DNA of 64,000 bases from Paenibacillus_V sp046244365 (GTDB taxonomy: Bacteria; Bacillota; Bacilli; Paenibacillales; NBRC-103111), in assembly GCF_046244365.1 (NCBI RefSeq), contig NZ_CP176395.1, positions 4,774,001-4,838,000 of the forward strand. The letters run 5' to 3'. The notes beneath the pieces are model-generated. The model saw only the letters and a program-made list of their open reading frames with translations, made no database searches and was not told the origin of the DNA. The position numbers and the translations under genes are program-made. Shown here in pieces: positions 8,317 through 17,300 of the stretch; the first letter of the stretch is position 1; every line of letters starts with the position of its first letter.

Positions 8317-8373
8317 CAATCGGATTGGATGATTTGAACAGATTCTCTTACTAAAGATATCTCCGCTTTTAGC

Positions 8374-8478
8374 TTAATAACTAGTCGGCAATACTATGTT
8401 CTTGTGGGGAATGTCGTTTAGAGACATCACCATCTTGTTGGCAGAACATTTACCATATTTAGGTAATTGCATAATCAT
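8374..8478 (-). pseudogene. Short ORF resembling the start of an NTF2-like protein
   Basis: ATG at 8478 with AAAGGAG 5 bases upstream opens a 34-codon frame beginning MIMQLPKYGKCSANKMVMSL and ending in LPTSY. The opening 'LPKY.(G/C)N(S/C)...K..M..LN' resembles the first residues of a family of NTF2-like proteins of bacilli, but the remaining 100 or so residues are missing. Probably a remnant; it could also be a real small peptide because the ribosome site is good. Confidence 0.35.
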
Positions 8479-8539
8479 TCATACTCCTTTATAATTGCTC
8501 AGGGTCCATGTACATACTACAAGTTAGGAGAGAAATAGG

Positions 8540-10003
8540 TTGAAAAAAGTTTACCGTTGTACGGCTCTTATGCTGTCGATGCTGGTGGTGCTGCTGGCCG
8601 GTCTTCCCGTTCTGACCGCTGTTGGGGCAGGCAGCCAGTCAGAGAACACTCTTGTACTGGGTACCAGCGCCGAGTTTGCGCCGTATGAATTTCATAAAAC
8701 GATCAACGGGAAAGATCAGATTGTAGGCTTCGACATTGATATTGCACGCGAGATCGCCAAGGACATGGGAGCGAAGCTTGTTATTGAGGGTATGAGCTTT
8801 GATGCCCTGCTGCCCGCCTTGCAGAGCGGCCGAGTCGATCTTGTCATCTCAGGCATGACACCAACGGATGAACGCAGGCAAAGCATCGACTTCTCGAACA
8901 ACTATTACCAATCCAAGCAAGTATTAATGGTTCGTACCGAAGACAAGGAACGCTATAAAACGATAGACAGCCTCAAGGGAGATAAGATCGGTGCGCAAAA
9001 AGGCTCCGTTCAGGAGGAGATTGCGCAATCCATTCCCAATGCTGTTATTACATCCCTGGACCGCATACCGGACCTTGTTCTGCAATTGCAGACGAAACGG
9101 GTTAATGCCGTCATCTTGGAAGACACCGTTGCGATCGGTTACCTGCAGGACACAGGGCTTATACTTTCTGAAGCCGTTCCGGACGATGCGCCTGTTCAGG
9201 CGGCCATCGGCATCCGCAAAGGCAACGCAGAACTGCTGGCCAAAGTCAATTCGACAATTGCTCGTCTGAAAAGCGATAACAGTATTGAAGAGTTGGTTAA
9301 ACAAGCGAGCCGGCTGTCTGTTGAAAAGCAGCAGCCGCCCGGCAATATTTTCACGACATTCTGGGAATACCGCAGCTATTATGCGCTTGGCCTCGGCTAT
9401 ACCCTGCTGCTGTCGGCTCTTGGTGTCCTATTCGGTTTCATTATCGGCCTCATCGTCAGTCTGCTGCGGATGTCGCGCATCCGGGCCATAACCTGGTTGG
9501 GTACAGCGTATGTCGAGATACTGCGCGGAACGCCGATGCTGGTGCAGCTCATGATCATTCACTATGGGCTCGCTTTAACTCTGGGTATCAACTTTACTCC
9601 GCTGCAGTCCGGTATTATTACGCTATCGCTGAACAGTTCGGCCTATTTGGCGGAAATTTTCCGTGCGGGCATTCAAGGCGTGGATCGCGGGCAGATGGAA
9701 GCGGCCCGTTCACTTGGAATGAGCAGAGGACTTGCGATGCGCCATATCATTATGCCGCAGGCGTTCAAGTCCGTCCTTCCCGCTATCGGAAACGAGTTTA
9801 TTACGATTATCAAAGAATCGTCCATCATATCCGTGATCGGGATGGCAGATATCATGTACCAGGCGGGTATCGTGAAGAACATTACATACAAGGGACTGAG
9901 CCCGTTCATTATTGCAGCCGCGATTTATTTTGTATTGACTTTCATGCTGTCCAAGCTGCTCGGCGTATGGGAAAGGAGGATGGGAGCAAGTGATCACCGT
10001 TAA
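8540..10003 (+). CDS. Glutamine-type amino-acid ABC transporter, binding protein-permease fusion
   Basis: 487 residues. The start is TTG at 8540 behind TTAGGAG. Residues 1-30 form a signal peptide/anchor; residues about 36-260 are a family-3 solute-binding domain (LVLGTSAEFAPYEF, GFDIDIAREIAKDMGAKL, DLVISGMTPTDERRQSIDFS). From about 275 a HisM/GlnP-type permease domain follows with several membrane helices, and the EAA loop AARSLGMSRGLAMRHIIMPQ contacts the ATPase. The fusion tethers the binding protein to the membrane, as in GlnPQ-type transporters of Gram-positives. It overlaps the next gene by 14 bases, so the two are translationally coupled. Substrate is likely a polar amino acid such as glutamine; exact specificity not shown. 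Confidence 0.9.
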   Translation: MKKVYRCTALMLSMLVVLLAGLPVLTAVGAGSQSENTLVLGTSAEFAPYEFHKTINGKDQIVGFDIDIAREIAKDMGAKLVIEGMSFDALLPALQSGRVDLVISGMTPTDERRQSIDFSNNYYQSKQVLMVRTEDKERYKTIDSLKGDKIGAQKGSVQEEIAQSIPNAVITSLDRIPDLVLQLQTKRVNAVILEDTVAIGYLQDTGLILSEAVPDDAPVQAAIGIRKGNAELLAKVNSTIARLKSDNSIEELVKQASRLSVEKQQPPGNIFTTFWEYRSYYALGLGYTLLLSALGVLFGFIIGLIVSLLRMSRIRAITWLGTAYVEILRGTPMLVQLMIIHYGLALTLGINFTPLQSGIITLSLNSSAYLAEIFRAGIQGVDRGQMEAARSLGMSRGLAMRHIIMPQAFKSVLPAIGNEFITIIKESSIISVIGMADIMYQAGIVKNITYKGLSPFIIAAAIYFVLTFMLSKLLGVWERRMGASDHR

Positions 10004-10712
10004 AAATTTGCGCAAATCGTATGGGAAAACAGAAATTCTCAAAGGAATCGATATCAGCATTGCCAGCGGGGAGGTCGTTGTTGTCATCGGGCCGAGCGGC
10101 TCTGGAAAAAGCACCTTTCTGCGTTGCATCAACTTGCTGGAGCAACCCAGCGGCGGTGAAATCATGTTTGAGAACCAGTCCATTACAGCCCGCGGGCACA
10201 ACATAAATGCCACCCGGGAGAAAATGGGCATGGTGTTCCAGCATTTCAACTTGTTTCCGCATAAGACCATTCTGCGAAATCTGACACTTGCACCTGTCAA
10301 GGTGAAAGGCCTATCAACCGCTGAAGCGGAGAAAACCGCGATGGAGCTGCTGCACACGGTCGGTCTGGCTGACAAGAAGGATCTCTACCCTTCACAACTC
10401 TCCGGCGGGCAAAAGCAGCGGATTGCCATTGCGCGCGCCTTGGCGATGCAGCCGCATGTGATGCTATTTGACGAGCCCACCTCGGCACTTGACCCAGAAA
10501 TGGTTGGCGAGGTGCTGGATGTCATGAAGAAGCTGGCTAAAGGGGGCATGACCATGATTATCGTGACTCATGAAATGGGGTTTGCCCGTGAAGTAGGCGA
10601 CAGGATTGTGTTTATGGATAAAGGCGTGATCGTGGAGGAAGGGACGCCGGAGCAGGTGTTTGGAAACCCGTCTAACGCCCGTACTAAGGATTTTTTGGCG
10701 AAAGTTCTATAA
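9990..10712 (+). CDS. glnQ: Amino-acid ABC transporter ATP-binding protein (GlnQ-type)
   Basis: 240 residues, the usual length. GTG start at 9990 lies inside the end of the permease gene. Walker A GPSGSGKST at residues 34-42, the Q-loop in FQHFNLFPH, signature LSGGQKQRIAIARALAM, Walker B MLFDEPTSALDPE and the H-loop TH in IIVTHEMGFAREVGDRIVFM are intact. It energises the fused binding protein-permease upstream and completes a two-gene importer. A strong terminator follows at 10757-10808. Confidence 0.92.
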   Translation: MITVKNLRKSYGKTEILKGIDISIASGEVVVVIGPSGSGKSTFLRCINLLEQPSGGEIMFENQSITARGHNINATREKMGMVFQHFNLFPHKTILRNLTLAPVKVKGLSTAEAEKTAMELLHTVGLADKKDLYPSQLSGGQKQRIAIARALAMQPHVMLFDEPTSALDPEMVGEVLDVMKKLAKGGMTMIIVTHEMGFAREVGDRIVFMDKGVIVEEGTPEQVFGNPSNARTKDFLAKVL

Positions 10713-10756
10713 CAAGGGGTTCTCTTTGGCAGAATGCCCTTCCTGCATGAAGAACA

Positions 10757-10808
10757 GGGGCTGTCCCACAAGGTCTTGCAAGACCTGAGGGGACTGCCCC
10801 CTTTTTTT
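10757..10808 (+). terminator. Rho-independent terminator of the amino-acid ABC operon
   Basis: GGGGCTGTCCC at 10757 pairs with GGGGACTGCCCC ending at 10800, with an inner hairpin AGGTCTT/AAGACCT, followed by seven T at 10802-10808. Long, strong terminator 45 bases after glnQ. Confidence 0.88.
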
Positions 10809-10852
10809 ACACTAGTAGTAAATTTCTTCCTATTTGCTCCATTAACCTGCGT

Positions 10853-11704
10853 TTAATTAGTTAGACCTTTACTCTTAACTAGCGTATCTGTTTCTTGAAT
10901 CAGATCATGTAACATTCCTAGCGCCTTCTCTAAACCGGTTTGCTCTTCTGTGACTAAGGTCAAGATGTCATTTATTTTATAGGAGTATTGGCTTGGCACC
11001 CTGCTAAATGAATCGGCGATGGCTGCAGCTCCTTTTTCGTTCATCCAGTAAGTTTCGTTCAATGCGAACAAAACCTGATTCAAGCAAGAAACAGACCTGA
11101 AACAACATCCGGCGATATAAGATAAATCCTTTTTATAGATGCCTTTTCTCCCAATCTCAAAGGAGAAATATGCCTCCCATAAAAATTTTTGAATAATCGC
11201 TTTTTGCAAACTATGTGGATATGGATTTGTTCTGTTCTTCATTTCAACAACAACACCTGACGGATCCCATAACACCTTACACAACGCTATTTCAGCTAAA
11301 TATATCAAATTGATAAATCCATGAGGATGTCCCGGTTGATAATCGATTGCGATATCTCCCGCGAAGCACTGTTCCATTACATTTGACACCTTGTTCAGAT
11401 CACGGTATAAAAAATCGACCGGTTTTTGATTCACTTTTAGCCAGCCCCCACCATTAATCCATGGTCCCCAGCCACCGATTTCTGTAAGTAAGTTGTCTCG
11501 ATTATCGTCATCCAAGACGGAGGCTGCACGGCTAAGCTGGGCAATGTCTAACTCCTTATTGGCGTTATAATAAATACCAATATCAATATCGGAGTTGGGA
11601 TTTTCCGTTCCCCTTGCTCTTGAACCGCCTAGAACCAAAGCTTGTACACCGTCGACTTGCTTTAGACGATCGCAAATTTCTGAAACTATGAATTGCACAT
11701 CCAT
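10853..11704 (-). CDS. Nucleotidyltransferase-domain protein
   Basis: 283 residues from MDVQFIVSEICDRL at 11704, where GGAGTGAGAGG precedes the ATG. The pol-beta-type nucleotidyltransferase motif is clear: VLGGSRARGTENPNSDIDIG, with GS at the phosphate loop and the two catalytic aspartates in DID. The C-terminal region is helical, as in aminoglycoside nucleotidyltransferases and MNT-type proteins (KAIIQKFLWEAYFSFEIGRK). It may adenylylate a small molecule or protein. Single gene with no HEPN partner adjacent, which argues against a MNT/HEPN toxin-antitoxin pair. Function otherwise open. Confidence 0.75.
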   Translation of the reverse strand: MDVQFIVSEICDRLKQVDGVQALVLGGSRARGTENPNSDIDIGIYYNANKELDIAQLSRAASVLDDDNRDNLLTEIGGWGPWINGGGWLKVNQKPVDFLYRDLNKVSNVMEQCFAGDIAIDYQPGHPHGFINLIYLAEIALCKVLWDPSGVVVEMKNRTNPYPHSLQKAIIQKFLWEAYFSFEIGRKGIYKKDLSYIAGCCFRSVSCLNQVLFALNETYWMNEKGAAAIADSFSRVPSQYSYKINDILTLVTEEQTGLEKALGMLHDLIQETDTLVKSKGLTN

Positions 11705-11808
11705 GCCTCTCACTCCGTTCCAAGTATGACTATAATATATAATAGTCAATTTAGTTCCTAATGAGTATGGAAAGTATTTTTTTAAACTATCCTATCCTTT
11801 ATGTGAGT

Positions 11809-11852
11809 AAAGGCTGCCATCGACCTGCTCTATCAAGCCGTTGGCAGCCTTT
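11809..11852. repeat. Palindrome of the GGCTGCCGA family at the end of the SLH remnant
   Basis: AAAGGCTGCCA at 11809-11819 and TGGCAGCCTTT at 11842-11852 form an 11-bp stem with a 22-base loop. The right arm overlaps the last codons of the SLH remnant, so the element seems to have landed at or formed the truncated gene end. Confidence 0.6.
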
Positions 11853-12206
11853 CGGCCGTGCGCACGATAAGCAATGCGTTTTCTTCCCGGGTCACATAGT
11901 CGCCCGGACGAAACAAGCCGTCCGCACCCTCTACGATTCCTGCACGCGAAGCGGCCGCGACGTAGGCATAGTACCACTCGTTTGCCGGAACATCGCGAAA
12001 GGCGGAGGAATCCGAAGATTCGAGCCTAAGCAAGCCGGCACCGATCAGCGACTCCACAAGCAGCTTCGTCATTTCCGCACGGGTAATGGCAACCGGCCTA
12101 TCAGATCGTCCGAAACGCCGGATAGAGAAGGCGATGCCTGTAATACAGGCGCAACATTTCCAAAAACAAGAAGAAAGATCATAACCGTATGAAAAGCTAC
12201 TTTCAC
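11833..12206 (-). pseudogene. SLH-domain surface protein, frameshifted and truncated
   Basis: A signal peptide frame starting GTG at 12206 reads VAFHTVMIFLLVFGNVAPVL followed by QASPSLS, then ends at a stop near 12070. In another frame an SLH motif follows: ITRAEMTKLLVESL, FRDVPANEWYYAYVAAASRA, GIVEGADGLFRPGDYVTREE. The protein would be exported and bind pyruvylated cell-wall polymer through SLH repeats, but only one and a half repeats remain in a broken frame. The 3' end runs into the palindromic repeat at 11842-11852. It lies directly after the stalk-domain gene on the same strand and may once have formed a surface-protein operon with it. Confidence 0.62.
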
Positions 12207-12248
12207 CTTGCGAGACTTCCAATGACTCGGAATCAAAAAAGTCCCACC

Positions 12249-13646
12249 TTAAAGTTTCTTCTGTCCCTTGGCATCCGTAATCACAATGTCCCCGTCGTCA
12301 AAAAACACTTTCATGTTCATGCTCTCGCTGACGAATCGAACGGGAACCAGCGTGATATCGTCCCGGATGATGGCAGGTGCATCAAGCACGTTCACCGCCC
12401 CGTTCACGGATGCCTGCTTCTGGTCGATGACAAGTTCGATCTTGATGCCTTCTTTCACTAGCGTCACGCGTCTATCTTCACCGTTCCAGTCCACCTTGGC
12501 CCCCAGAGCCTCTCCGATGAATCGGATCGGCACCATGGTGCGGCCATCTAGCGTAAACGGCGCTACTTCGAGCGTATAGTCCTGTTCGTCGACGGAAGCG
12601 GCCGTCGAATCCAGCTTCAAAGCGATCGTTTTAAAGGGAAACGCCGCATCGTTCACATAATGGGATGCTGGATCTCCGAATTTCACCGGCTTAGAAATAA
12701 CCGTCCCGTAAGCCGTTTCGACTTCGACGGTATAATATTGTCCGTCTTTAATAGAACCGTTATTGTTGGCGTATAAATCGAATGTCACGTTCCCCCTGAA
12801 AGAGCCCACCGGCTCTTTTACATCTTTCTTGAAGCCGGGCGTCACGACGGTTGTTCCTTGCGCGATTCCGAGGAGCCAGCCGGTGCCGGCCCGATTCGTC
12901 CTCCATATGCCTTGATAGGCTTCTTTGCCGTCTTTATCGGTGGAACGCAGGATTACAGCCAAAACCTCCGTTTTTTGCGCAAAACTCAGCTTTAGCTTAT
13001 AATGACCGTCTTTCCGGCCGTCGGCTCCAAACTCGGCGATTCCTGTCTCGTCGGAGTCCAAATCCTTCCAACTGAATTCCCGGATGACAACCGGTGCATA
13101 GGAAGTTTCATTTTCGGCAAACGGAGTGACGGACGATTTCACTACGCCCTTGTTTGTTTCGATTTCCAAATAATAATATTCGCCCGGCTTCATCCCGTTG
13201 TTATCCGAAGCATACAGTTCCAGCTGCGCCATTCCTTTGAACGTGCCTAGCGTTTCTTGAAACGTGGTATTGACGATTTTTCCGTCCCGGACGACCGCAA
13301 GCAAATTGCCGATATCTCCCGATTTGGCCTTCCATGTTTTCCAAATGCCGTGACTGGTAGCTTTGCCTTCCGCATCGGCCGTTCTCATCGTGACGGACTT
13401 AATTTCCACGCCGTCCCCTGCATCGAGCAGCAGGTCAAGATGACCGTCCCGGGTGCCGTCAGGCTTCGCAGTCGTATCCAGGGAAATGCGGTCCAATTCC
13501 TTATCGAGATACCGGAATTGTTTAATTTGTATCCCCCCTGAAGCGGCCTGCTCCGCTGCCTCAGAAATGTTGTTCCCCGTGGCCATGCCGCTCAATAAGA
13601 CGAAACCTGCAAGCGCCGATATGATGGTTTTACGGTACGATTTCAT
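12249..13646 (-). CDS. Secreted stalk-domain (copper amine oxidase N-like) protein with tandem ~130-residue repeats
   Basis: 465 residues. Signal peptide in MKSYRKTIISALAGFVLLSG with a cleavage region near residue 31. Two related units follow, about 36-170 and 183-323: each opens 'I(K/R)(Q/E)F..(L/K)D', contains a DGH(L/Y)-(D/K)L strand, an IW(K/R)T segment, 'G(T/S)F(K/R)G', LYA(S/N)(D/N)N and ends EYYYLEIET or QYYTVEVET. The C-terminal part (about 345-460) is a stalk domain with FTLDGRTMVPIRFIGEALGA and ITLVPVRFVSESM. Probably an extracellular or wall-associated protein. Ribosome site GGGAGG. Its upstream region shares a motif with the RiPP precursor gene at 20434-20529. Confidence 0.8.
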   Translation of the reverse strand: MKSYRKTIISALAGFVLLSGMATGNNISEAAEQAASGGIQIKQFRYLDKELDRISLDTTAKPDGTRDGHLDLLLDAGDGVEIKSVTMRTADAEGKATSHGIWKTWKAKSGDIGNLLAVVRDGKIVNTTFQETLGTFKGMAQLELYASDNNGMKPGEYYYLEIETNKGVVKSSVTPFAENETSYAPVVIREFSWKDLDSDETGIAEFGADGRKDGHYKLKLSFAQKTEVLAVILRSTDKDGKEAYQGIWRTNRAGTGWLLGIAQGTTVVTPGFKKDVKEPVGSFRGNVTFDLYANNNGSIKDGQYYTVEVETAYGTVISKPVKFGDPASHYVNDAAFPFKTIALKLDSTAASVDEQDYTLEVAPFTLDGRTMVPIRFIGEALGAKVDWNGEDRRVTLVKEGIKIELVIDQKQASVNGAVNVLDAPAIIRDDITLVPVRFVSESMNMKVFFDDGDIVITDAKGQKKL

Positions 13647-13686
13647 TTGAATAATTGCCTCCCTTAGGTTCCTATTACATCACTTA

Positions 13687-13729
13687 TCTAAGCCATTGTA
13701 ATCCTGAAAAAACGAACTGAGGAGGATGA
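13687..13729 (-). promoter_or_regulatory. Upstream motif pair shared with the RiPP precursor gene
   Basis: On the minus strand CATCCTCCTCA (13729-13719) is followed after 23 bases by TGGCTTAGA (13695-13687), about 50 bases before the start of the stalk-domain gene. The same two words occur upstream of the RiPP precursor (20592-20561) with 12 bases between them. Possible activator site plus promoter element; identity unknown. Confidence 0.45.
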
Positions 13730-13756
13730 ATTTCTTTCACCCTTCCCCCAAAAACG

Positions 13757-13787
13757 CAAAAAGGCTTCCCTTTTCTGGCGGAAAGCC
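13757..13787 (-). terminator. Rho-independent terminator between MHYT kinase and stalk-domain gene
   Basis: On the minus strand GGCTTTCC pairs with GGGAAGCC, followed by TTTTT (13762-13758). It closes the kinase transcription unit upstream of the stalk-domain promoter. Confidence 0.75.
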
Positions 13788-13843
13788 CCAAGTTTGTCTT
13801 AGAAAGCGGCGCACCTATTTGTATCCGCTCCGTTAGTTGACAA

Positions 13844-13871
13844 AAGGCTGCCGACCCATGTCGGCAGCCTT
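13844..13871. terminator. Palindrome of the GGCTGCCGA family after the MHYT kinase
   Basis: AAGGCTGCCGA at 13844-13854 and TCGGCAGCCTT at 13861-13871, 6-base loop, perfect 11-bp stem, followed on the minus strand by TTG. Begins 2 bases past the kinase stop codon. Preceded by CCGTTAGTTGA, a word also seen at 20703. Confidence 0.7.
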
Positions 13872-13873
13872 AC

Positions 13874-15454
13874 TCAAGTTTTATTATGGAGAGAAATCGG
13901 GAGCCAGCACGTGAAGGTGCTGCCTGCTCCTATATTGCTTTCGATATCAATTGTACCGTCCAACAACCTGCAAAAGCTATGGCTAATGGCCAGTCCAAGT
14001 CCGGTTCCTCCATATTTCCGTGTCGTTGAGCTATCGGCTTGCATGAAGGGCTGAAATAACCTCCCGACTTGTTCAGGCGTCATTCCGATGCCCGTGTCTT
14101 TGACGCTGAAACAGTAGCCCATCCTATTATTTCGGGTTTCGCGGTAAACATGGAAGACAATGGCGCCATCTTTGGTGAATTTGCTCGCATTACTGAGCAA
14201 ATTGATCAATATTTGCCTCAGCTTTGTCACATCGGATGTCATTTCACCTTCTACAGAGCGGGTTTCCAACTGATTTCCATTACCATCCATAAGCGGCTTG
14301 ACAGTCGTTATCACATCCTGAATCAACCCGGTCAAATCAAAAGTTTCAAGGTGAATGTCCATTTTGCCGGCCTCAATCTTCGAGATATCCAGAATATCGT
14401 TAATGAGTGACAGCAGATGTTTGCCCGAATGGCTTATTTTGCCCAGATCTTCCACGAATGTCCGCTCGCCAAGTTCTTCGGCTTCTTCCGCGAGCATTTC
14501 GCTGTACCCGATAATGGCATTGAGCGGCGTACGCAGTTCATGGCTCATATTGGCGAGAAATTGACTTTTGATCTTATTTGCCTTGATGGCTTCGTCATGA
14601 GCTTGTTCCAGCTGCGCTGTGCGTTCCTTCACCAATTCCTCCAAATTTTCGTTCAACTGCCGCAACTCTTGGTTCATCAAATAGATTTCAGTCGATTTTT
14701 CCTGAATTTCCGATTCTTTATAAGAAAACCTTTTGGAGATGAAAATCCCGAGCAAAGATAACCCTAGCGTAAACAACGTGCCCCCCGAAATGAAATAAGC
14801 AAGCCATTTTTGATCCAGCACCATGCCCGAGGATAACGTCGATTTATCTCCTAAATGAAAGTGGGCAGCCACCATACCCGTATAATGCATACCAACGACA
14901 GCGGCGCCCATAATCAATCCGCTGCCCAGCTTCTTCCATCCCTCGCCGCGCTCCCCGCCTTTGCGAAAATAAAACGACAACCATAATGCTGCAATAGATG
15001 CGATAAGCGCGATCACGATAGAGAGTGCAAAATAGACCGGATCATACGTGATATCGATTACCATCGCAGACATCCCGATGTAATGCATAGCCGAAATGCC
15101 GAAGGCAAGCATCACCCCGCCGCCGAGCAATTGGCGCAGGGTTAACTGATTTCGTCCGACAACGTATAAGGCAATGAAAGACGCGAGGATGGCCACCAAG
15201 ACCGATACCAAAACCGTTATCAGGTTATAAGCGACCGAAACCGGTAATGAAAAAGCGAGCATCCCGACAAAATGCATAGACCAAATCCCCATGCCCATGG
15301 CAAATGCGCCAAACATAAGCCATAACCACCGGTTCCTTCCCTTGGACGTGGTTATCCTTCCAACCAGATCGAGAACGGTGTAAGAGGCCACAACAGCTAC
15401 AACATATGAAAAAATAACCAACGCCGTATCATACGACCCATGAACATGCTCCAT
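13874..15454 (-). CDS. MHYT-domain membrane histidine kinase
   Basis: About 526 residues from ATG at 15454 (AGGGGAAAAGGG upstream). Seven or so membrane helices carry the three MHYT motifs WSMHFVGM, SAMHYIGM and VGMHYTGM, proposed to sense oxygen, CO or NO through bound metal. A coiled coil follows (residues 255-300 of the long form), then the dimerisation/phospho-acceptor box FLANMSHELRTPLNAIIGYS with His311, and an HATPase with DILDISKIEAGKMD, an N-box INLLSNASKFTKDG, VKDTGIGM and GGTGLGLAIS. It ends after the ATPase, so there is no receiver or GGDEF output. No response regulator is adjacent: an orphan kinase. Confidence 0.9.
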   Translation of the reverse strand: MEHVHGSYDTALVIFSYVVAVVASYTVLDLVGRITTSKGRNRWLWLMFGAFAMGMGIWSMHFVGMLAFSLPVSVAYNLITVLVSVLVAILASFIALYVVGRNQLTLRQLLGGGVMLAFGISAMHYIGMSAMVIDITYDPVYFALSIVIALIASIAALWLSFYFRKGGERGEGWKKLGSGLIMGAAVVGMHYTGMVAAHFHLGDKSTLSSGMVLDQKWLAYFISGGTLFTLGLSLLGIFISKRFSYKESEIQEKSTEIYLMNQELRQLNENLEELVKERTAQLEQAHDEAIKANKIKSQFLANMSHELRTPLNAIIGYSEMLAEEAEELGERTFVEDLGKISHSGKHLLSLINDILDISKIEAGKMDIHLETFDLTGLIQDVITTVKPLMDGNGNQLETRSVEGEMTSDVTKLRQILINLLSNASKFTKDGAIVFHVYRETRNNRMGYCFSVKDTGIGMTPEQVGRLFQPFMQADSSTTRKYGGTGLGLAISHSFCRLLDGTIDIESNIGAGSTFTCWLPISLHNKT

Positions 15455-15546
15455 CCCTTTTCCCCTATCCATGTGCTCTTTTGTCAGAATCTGCCGCGAA
15501 ACGAAGAATTCTAGCTCCTATTATAGCTTGTACCCGTTCGTGAGAA

Positions 15547-15572
15547 AAGGCTGCCGATCTGCTGGCAGCCTT
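15547..15572. repeat. Palindrome of the GGCTGCCGA family upstream of the IS element
   Basis: AAGGCTGCC at 15547-15555 and GGCAGCCTT at 15564-15572. It lies in the gap between the kinase start and the IS110-type element, preceded by CCCGTTCGTGAG, similar to the lead-in of other copies. Confidence 0.6.
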
Positions 15573-15589
15573 GAATGTGTTCATTGAGC

Positions 15590-17300
15590 AAATGTACCCG
15601 TTAACATTCCTGTAGGTGTTAGCAGATTGAATTTGCAGAAAAAAGTACGCCTCGCTACGATGAGTATGTACTGGGTTGCAGCCCTCAGAACTCACCTTAG
15701 GAGGCGTTATCATGAAGTCTAATCCAATTAAGTCTCAAAATCAACGTGTAGAACGAATCTGCACTACCACTCTGGTTATAGGCATCGACATTGCCAAGGA
15801 AAAACACGCAGCACAAGCCATTAATTTTCGAGGTATTGTCCTCATCAAGCGCCCTATTCTATTTTCGAATGACCTTGCTGGATTTGAGCATTTAGAACAT
15901 AGCATTCGGAAATTACAGAAGATGCACGGCATGAATGACGTCGTTGTGGGAATGGAGAGCACCGGTCACTACTGGTTCAATATTGCCAACTGGTTGGTGG
16001 GTCAAGGAATTGATGTGGCTCTTGTCAATCCAATGACAACCAAACGCAATAAGGAAAACAGAGATAACTCACCTTCCAAGAATGACCCAAAGGATGCTCT
16101 GGTCATCGCCGATGAGTCGCGGGTTCTACACACCCTTCGCTCCAAAGGATGAAGCATTCCGCCGCATACGGGTTATAGTTACAAATAGAGAGCACTGGGT
16201 TGTTAAATCAGGACGGATTAAGAACAGAATCCACCGCTGGCTCGATATCCGGTTTCCAGAATACAGACAAGCATTTGATGACATTTTTAGCGATCGTTCT
16301 TTGGCCACTTTGCGTCGGTTCCCAGCCCCTTCTGACCTATTGCTGCTAACTCCGGAGCAAATGGTACAGATCTGGGGTGAGTACATGGCCAGACCTGGCG
16401 GGGTGCGAGGTAAGAACAAGGCAATGGAGCTTCAATCACTCGCTAGACATAGCGTGGGAGACACTACTGCCCTTGAAGAAGACAAATGGGAGCTAAGGCA
16501 CCTCATCGAAGAGTATGAAAGAATCTGCCGAATCATTGATGAAGCGGACGAGATGATTGAAAAAATACTGCCTGAAATTCCTTGTTCAGATCTCGTTCGA
16601 TCTGTCGGTGCTTCCGTTCCTGCAACGGCTGCCATATTAGCATTTGGCGGGGACTTACGTAAGCTGTCTCACGGAAATCAGTTATTGCGAAAGGCAGGAT
16701 TGAACTTAGCAGAACGAAGTTCCGGCAAGTATAAGGGGCAAATCAAGCTCACCAAACGAGGCAACTCACTACTGCGTAAGCATCTGTACTTCACTGTGTT
16801 TCACCTGTTATCTTTCAATGGAGCGTTCCAAGCCATGCATGCGCACAATACCGAAGTGAAACGAATGACGAAAATGCAGTCCATGATGAAGCTGATTGGG
16901 AAACTGGCCCGGATGCTTGTAGCCATGGCGAGAGAAGGACAAACATTCTCCATGGATAAGGCCCAGCCACCGTTTGCAGCATAAAGTAAATCGTAACCCA
17001 GACACGTAGATTGGCTCATTCGCAGGATCTGACAAAGAAAGCACGGAGTACCGAGATTTTTACGCTTTAGGGCATAGACCCGTTCCGTTAACGTTGATCG
17101 GACTCCACACCTTGGATAGATAGGACGAAGGAATGTGAGGGCAAAGACCCGTCGAGATTTGGGAGAGTGAATCCCCAAGGACCTTGTGGAGAGAAGCGTG
17201 CAGCATACCATTTTTATGGAAGATGTTGTAAAAATGTTCAGCACCTTCTGTTCCCGCATACGCTCTAACGGAACTGCCTGCCCCACACTACCCAAACACC
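15590..17300 (+). mobile_element. IS110-family insertion sequence (approximate limits)
   Basis: The element is defined by the transposase reading frames 15712-16984 plus flanking non-coding DNA. IS110 elements lack long terminal inverted repeats, so the ends cannot be set exactly; the left end lies between about 15575 and 15700 and the right end between about 16990 and 17320. About 300 bases after the transposase contain no gene and several short self-complementary words, which would fit a 3' guide (bridge/seek) RNA of the IS1111-like branch; a 5' location cannot be ruled out. No target duplication seen. Confidence 0.6.
15712..16984 (+). pseudogene. IS110-family DEDD transposase with one frameshift
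   Basis: Translation starts ATG at 15712 behind TTAGGAGG. The first frame has the RuvC-like catalytic start VIGIDIAKEKHAAQAINFRG, VVGMESTGHYWFNIANWL and NDPKDALVIAD, then runs into a stop at 16152. The rest continues in the +1-shifted frame from about 16113 (SRGFYTPFAPKDEAFRRIRV), through the Tnp20 C-terminal domain SVGASVPATAAILAFGGDLR and LLRKAGLNLAERSSGKYKGQ with the catalytic Ser region, to 16984. The two pieces together match a complete protein of about 420 residues. One indel in or near GCCGATGAGTCGCG explains the break, so the copy is inactive unless it is a sequencing error. Confidence 0.85.

Noticed and set aside
10853..11704. MNT/HEPN-type toxin-antitoxin pair
   Set aside because: Only the nucleotidyltransferase is present; no small HEPN gene overlaps or adjoins it, and the protein is too long for MNT antitoxins.
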